Assembly: GCA_050698355.1 (NCBI GenBank)
Contig: JBOHBN010000278.1
Coordinates: 1 to 9,442 of the forward strand
Direction of reading: 5' to 3'
DNA from: JBOHBN01 sp050698355
Lineage (GTDB): Bacteria > Actinomycetota > Actinomycetes > Streptosporangiales > WHST01
Length of the DNA stretch: 9,442 nt
Position numbers and translations under genes: made by a program
Part shown: piece after piece, positions 5,882 to 9,442 of the stretch
Position numbering within the stretch: the first letter of the stretch is position 1
How the letters are laid out: every line of letters begins with the position of its first letter
The notes under the pieces: model-generated
Seen by the model: only the letters and a program-made list of their open reading frames with translations
Database searches by the model: none
What the model was told of the DNA's origin: nothing

Positions 5882-6808
5882 ATGCCCAAGACATTGACCC
5901 GCCGGCAGCTGCTCGGCCGCACCAGCGCCGCAATGGTCGGCGCGTACCTCGTCGGCGGCACCGGGTACGGGATCGCGTCGGGCGCCTCGGGCGCGGGCGC
6001 CCTGTCCCTGGGCAGCATCGGATGGACCGAGAACATCGCGGTCTCGAACCTGACGAAGGCAATGCTCGAGGACGACCTGGGGTACGACGAGGTGCCCATC
6101 ATGGGTCCGCTCGACCTCGGCCCGCTGTTCGCCGGTGTCGCCGGCGGTGACCTCAGCGCGTTCCAGGACGTGTGGTTGCCGAACAACAAGCAGTACCTCA
6201 ACAAGGTGCACGTGAAGAACAGCGTAAAGGTCCTGAAGCCCTGGTACGAGTCCAAGACGTCCTACGGCATCGCGGTGCCCGACTACATGGACGTGCAGAG
6301 CCTGGCGGACCTGAACAAGGCCAAGACGGACAAGATCATCGGCATCGAGCCTGGCGCGTCGTTCATGCCGGTCATCCGCAACAAGGTCATCCCCGCGTAC
6401 AACCTGGACATGAAGCTACTGACCTCCAGCACCACCGGAATGCTCACGACGCTCAAGCGCAAGTACGCGAACAAGGAACCGATCGTCTTCGTGGCGTGGT
6501 CGCCGCACTGGATGAACACGAGGTACGACTTCCACTACCTCAAGGACCCCAAGGACGCGCAGGGTATCTTCAACAACCCGTCGCGGATCACCAGCGTCGT
6601 CAACGACGGCCTACGCAGGAGCGATCCGGTCGCGTACACCTTCCTCACGGCCATCTCGCTCGACGAGCACCAGATCAACCAGATGGAATCCGAGATCAAG
6701 AAGGCCGGCTCGGACGAGCCCATCAAGGGTGTCCGCAACTGGTTGAAGAGCAACCGCAAGGTCGTACAGCCCTGGATCGACAAGGCAAAGAAAGCGCAGA
6801 GGTCCTGA
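5882..6808 (+). CDS. Glycine betaine/choline-type ABC transporter substrate-binding protein (OpuAC/ProX type)
   Basis: Extracytoplasmic receptor, 308 residues, that delivers a quaternary amine to the permease. Seen: IGWTENIAVSNL near the mature N-terminus (W48), the LFAGVAGGDLSAFQDVWLP block (82-100, W98) and the VAWSPHWMNTRYDFHYL block (204-220, W206 and W210). These aromatic residues are candidates for the cation-binding cage of the family (PF04069 type). The N-terminus has TRRQLLG (6-12), like a twin-arginine signal, a hydrophobic stretch (15-31) and an AGA site at 38-40. There is no lipobox, and the protein has no cysteine at all, unusual for a Gram-positive binding protein. The permease stop is 5 bp upstream and AAGGGAGG gives the ribosome site. 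The sulfatase start abuts its stop. Substrate could be glycine betaine, choline, or choline-O-sulfate; sequence alone does not decide. Confidence 0.92.
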   Translation: MPKTLTRRQLLGRTSAAMVGAYLVGGTGYGIASGASGAGALSLGSIGWTENIAVSNLTKAMLEDDLGYDEVPIMGPLDLGPLFAGVAGGDLSAFQDVWLPNNKQYLNKVHVKNSVKVLKPWYESKTSYGIAVPDYMDVQSLADLNKAKTDKIIGIEPGASFMPVIRNKVIPAYNLDMKLLTSSTTGMLTTLKRKYANKEPIVFVAWSPHWMNTRYDFHYLKDPKDAQGIFNNPSRITSVVNDGLRRSDPVAYTFLTAISLDEHQINQMESEIKKAGSDEPIKGVRNWLKSNRKVVQPWIDKAKKAQRS

Positions 6809-9175
6809 TTGCAGTCCCACGATGATGGGGTTTCTCGCGAACGGCTACCGATCCCGGACCGGAAAGCGCCGCACCCGTCGGCGTTGGACATACGAGATCA
6901 GCGGCCGGGCTTCATCCCCCGCGCCCCGCTGACGCCCCCGGCCGGTGCACCCAACGTGGTGGTCGTGCTGCTCGACGATATGGGGTTCGGGGCACCCAGC
7001 GCGTTCGGGGGACCGTGTGCCACGCCGGCCGCGGACCGGCTGGCCGCCGACGGGTTGCGCTACACGCGGTTCCACGTAACGGCGATCTGCTCGCCGACGC
7101 GGCAGTCGCTGATGACCGGACGGAACCATCATTCCGTGGGAATGGGGGTAACCACGGAGATGGCCAGCTCTTCGCCCGGCTACACCGGAATCCGCCCGCA
7201 CTCCGCGGCGACCTTGGCCCAGATTCTCTCAGGGAACGGGTACAACACGGCGGCGTTCGGCAAGTGGCACCAAACCCCGGCACGCGAGGTCAGCGCCGCC
7301 GGCCCGTTCGACCGGTGGCCGACCGGCGAGGGCTTCGAGAAGTTCTATGGGTTTGTCTGCGCTGAGATGAACCACTGGTATCCGGTGTTGTTCGACGGCA
7401 CCACGCCGATCGAGCCCACCCGTACTCCGGAGCAGGGCTACCACCTCTCCGAGGATCTCGTCGACCACGCTATCGACTGGGTGCAGACCCAGCACGCTCT
7501 CAAACCCGACATCCCGTTCTTCACGTACCTCGCGTTCGGTGCCACGCACGCGCCCTATCACGTGCCGACCGCCTATCGCGACAAGTATCGCGGCCGTTTC
7601 GACGACGGGTGGGACGCCCAGCGCGAGCGCACGCTCATCCGCCAGGAGGAACTCGGCGTCGTCCCGCCCGGGACGGAGCTGGCCCCGTGGGCCGAGGGTG
7701 TGCCCCACTGGGACGAGCTCAGCGAGGTCGAGCGCCGTGCGGCCACGGGTTTGATGGAACTCTACGCTGGCTTCGCCGAACACACCGATGCGCAGGTCGG
7801 GCGCTTCGTCGACGCGCTCGCCGAGATCGGCCAACTCGACAACACGCTGTTCGTCTACATCCTCGGCGACAACGGCGCCTCCGCCGAGGGAGGGCTCGGC
7901 GGCACCCTCAACGAGCACCGCATGGCCAGCGGCGTCGAGGACAGACCCGAGTTCATTGCTGCACACCGAGATGCACTCGGCGACGCCACCACACACGCGC
8001 ATTACCCGGTGGGCTGGGCACTGGCGATGAACACGCCCTACCAGTGGACCAAGCAGGTCGCCTCACACTTCGGCGGCACCCGCGACGGCATGGTCGTGCA
8101 CTGGCCGCGCGGCATAGCAGAACCCGGGGGGATCCGCCACCAGTTCCACCACGTGATCGACGTGGTACCGACGGTCCTTGAAGCCGCCGGCATCCCGGAA
8201 CCGGCTGCGGTCAACGGAGTCGCGCAGCAGCCGATCGAGGGCACCAGCATGCTCTACAGCTTCAACGAGGCGGACGCGGCCGACCGCCATCGGTTGCAGT
8301 ACTTCGAGATGGTCGGCAACCGCGGCATCTACCGCGACGGTTGGATGGCCGTCACCCGGCACGGCACGCCCTGGCAAATGGTGCAAGACCAGCGGCAGTA
8401 CTTCGACGATGACAAGTGGGAGCTCTACGACACGACCACCGACTGGAGCCAGGCCCGTGATCTCGCCGGCAAGCATCCGGACAAGCTGGCCGAGCTGCAG
8501 CAGCTGTTCCTTGTCGAGGCCAGCCGCTACGGCGTGTTCCCCTTAGACGACCGGATGACCGAGCGGGAGAACCCGCGGGAAGCAGGCCGGCTCGACCTGA
8601 TGGGTGACCGCCGCACGGTCACCTTCCGCGGCAATGCGCCGCGACTGACCGAGGAAACCGCCCCGAACCTGAAGAACCGGTCATACGCGCTCACCGCCGA
8701 TGTCGACCTCCCTGACCGAGGCGGGGCCGGGGTGGTGGTGGCCCAAGGAGGCCGCTTCGGTGGGTGGTCGCTCTACCTGCACGATGGCCGGCCCACCTAT
8801 GCCTACAACTATTTCGGCGTCGACCTCTACCGGATCGCGGCAACCCAGCCGCTCGACTCCGGCCGCCACGAGATCGGCCTGGAGTTCGCCTACGACGGCG
8901 GCGGGGTGGGCCGGGGCGGTACCGCGACCCTGTACGTCGACAGGGAGCAGGTCGCCTCCGGCCGGGTGGAGCGCACCATCCCCTACTACTTCGCCTTCGA
9001 CGAGACCTTCGACATCGGCATCGACCGGGCGTCACCGGTTACCGACGACTATCCGGCACTGCACAACGCCTTCGACGGCACGCTGCACACGGTGCGCGTC
9101 GACCTCGGCGACGACCTGGCGAGCGACCGCGACACCGACCGCTCAGCAGCGCACTTCCGAGCCACCCACGAATAG
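6809..9175 (+). CDS. Large cytoplasmic type I sulfatase (AtsA/AtsD-like), candidate choline-O-sulfate hydrolase
   Basis: Formylglycine-dependent sulfatase of 788 residues, the length of mycobacterial AtsA and AtsD (787), unlike BetC choline sulfatase of about 500. Seen: metal-binding D56 and D57 in LLDDMG, the CSPTRQSLMTGR signature (94-105) with C94 as the residue converted to formylglycine (CxPxR), K152 and H154 in GKWH, H247 in GATHAPYH, D354 and N355 in LGDNG, and K415 in QWTKQ. A C-terminal beta-rich, probably concanavalin/laminin-G-like region spans about 600-770. There is no signal peptide, so the substrate must be intracellular. The TTG start at 6809 immediately follows the binding-protein stop, with AGAGG six bases upstream; no other in-frame start is well placed. 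Being the last gene of the transporter operon suggests it hydrolyses the imported compound, plausibly choline-O-sulfate. A generic aryl or alkyl sulfate ester is the alternative. Confidence 0.93.
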   Translation: MQSHDDGVSRERLPIPDRKAPHPSALDIRDQRPGFIPRAPLTPPAGAPNVVVVLLDDMGFGAPSAFGGPCATPAADRLAADGLRYTRFHVTAICSPTRQSLMTGRNHHSVGMGVTTEMASSSPGYTGIRPHSAATLAQILSGNGYNTAAFGKWHQTPAREVSAAGPFDRWPTGEGFEKFYGFVCAEMNHWYPVLFDGTTPIEPTRTPEQGYHLSEDLVDHAIDWVQTQHALKPDIPFFTYLAFGATHAPYHVPTAYRDKYRGRFDDGWDAQRERTLIRQEELGVVPPGTELAPWAEGVPHWDELSEVERRAATGLMELYAGFAEHTDAQVGRFVDALAEIGQLDNTLFVYILGDNGASAEGGLGGTLNEHRMASGVEDRPEFIAAHRDALGDATTHAHYPVGWALAMNTPYQWTKQVASHFGGTRDGMVVHWPRGIAEPGGIRHQFHHVIDVVPTVLEAAGIPEPAAVNGVAQQPIEGTSMLYSFNEADAADRHRLQYFEMVGNRGIYRDGWMAVTRHGTPWQMVQDQRQYFDDDKWELYDTTTDWSQARDLAGKHPDKLAELQQLFLVEASRYGVFPLDDRMTERENPREAGRLDLMGDRRTVTFRGNAPRLTEETAPNLKNRSYALTADVDLPDRGGAGVVVAQGGRFGGWSLYLHDGRPTYAYNYFGVDLYRIAATQPLDSGRHEIGLEFAYDGGGVGRGGTATLYVDREQVASGRVERTIPYYFAFDETFDIGIDRASPVTDDYPALHNAFDGTLHTVRVDLGDDLASDRDTDRSAAHFRATHE

Positions 9176-9178
9176 CGG

Positions 9179-9442
9179 TTAGAGCACCGGCAGGTAGCGG
9201 TCGCGCTCGTAGGCGGTGACCTGGCGCTGGTAGTCGTGCCACTCCTGGCGCTTGTTGCGCAGGAAGAAGTCGAAGACGTGCTCGCCGAGGGTCTCGGCGA
9301 CCAGTTCACTGCGTTCCATCAGCGAGATCGCCTCGCCCAGGTTCTGCGGGAGCGGTTCGATCCCCAGGGCGCGGCGTTCGGCGTCCGAGAGCGCCCACAC
9401 GTCGTCGTCGGCGCCGGCGGGGAGCTCGGAGCCCTCCTCGAT
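9179..9442 (-). CDS. Glutamine synthetase-family protein, C-terminal 87 residues only
   Basis: The frame is open at the right edge; only the C-terminal end of the catalytic domain is visible. Seen: LPQNLGEAISLMERSELV, then LGEHVFDFFLRNKRQEWHDYQRQVT and the terminal YERDRYLPVL, which are typical of actinobacterial glutamine-synthetase-like (GlnA-type) proteins. Some such paralogues make gamma-glutamyl amides of polyamines or ethanolamine rather than glutamine, but the residues that would separate these lie outside the window. The gene converges on the sulfatase gene with 3 bp between stops, so it belongs to another transcription unit. Its nearness to amine catabolism genes makes an amine-related role conceivable, unproven here. 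Confidence 0.85.
   Translation of the reverse strand: MEEGSELPAGADDDVWALSDAERRALGIEPLPQNLGEAISLMERSELVAETLGEHVFDFFLRNKRQEWHDYQRQVTAYERDRYLPVL

Noticed and set aside
6822..6824. ATG as the sulfatase start
   Set aside because: It is out of frame with the sulfatase; TTG 6809 is in frame, abuts the preceding stop and has a ribosome site.
6809..9175. Calling the sulfatase BetC (choline sulfatase)
   Set aside because: At 788 residues with a long C-terminal region it belongs to the AtsA/AtsD-like group, not the roughly 500-residue BetC group. Choline-O-sulfate is proposed only from context.
9150..9200. Bidirectional terminator between the sulfatase and the glutamine-synthetase-like gene
   Set aside because: Only 3 bp separate the stops and no GC-rich hairpin with a T run is visible around them.

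Overview
This window looks like a chromosomal segment of a high-GC Gram-positive bacterium (Actinomycetota). The basis is strong third-position GC bias, frequent GTG and TTG starts, many long antisense shadow frames, and an arylsulfatase of the roughly 787-residue type known from mycobacteria and relatives. A genus cannot be assigned from the sequence alone.

Layout. On the minus strand at the left, a choline-dehydrogenase-like GMC flavoprotein (betA-like, C-terminus cut by the window edge) lies downstream of a betaine-aldehyde-dehydrogenase-like ALDH (betB-like). The two overlap by four bases (GTGA) and form one operon, betB-betA, reading leftwards. A short control region at about 3008-3126 separates betB from a divergent TetR-family regulator. 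The TetR gene is followed on the plus strand by a tight four-gene unit: an OpuAA/ProV-type ATPase with CBS domains, an OpuAB/ProW-type permease, an OpuAC/ProX-type quaternary-amine-binding protein, and a large cytoplasmic sulfatase. Gene spacings in this unit are a 1-bp overlap, 5 bp and 0 bp. At the right edge the C-terminus of a glutamine-synthetase-family protein reads leftwards, its stop only 3 bp from the sulfatase stop.

Working model (inference). The ABC system imports a quaternary amine, the dehydrogenase pair oxidises choline to glycine betaine, and the sulfatase, which has no signal peptide, acts on an imported sulfate ester. Choline-O-sulfate is the most economical substrate. The cluster would then be a counterpart of the proteobacterial betICBA locus, with an AtsA/AtsD-like sulfatase replacing BetC.

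Regulation. The most informative non-coding signal is a near-identical 16-bp element (14 of 16 bases) present once before betB and once before the transporter-sulfatase operon. In both places it supplies a TGGACA -35 box followed, after 17 bp, by a TA-starting -10 box, in the same orientation relative to transcription. A separate 22-bp near-perfect palindrome overlaps the copy next to tetR. Together these suggest one regulator, most simply the TetR protein, controls both operons and itself. No RNA genes, insertion sequences, CRISPR arrays or long gene-free stretches were seen.
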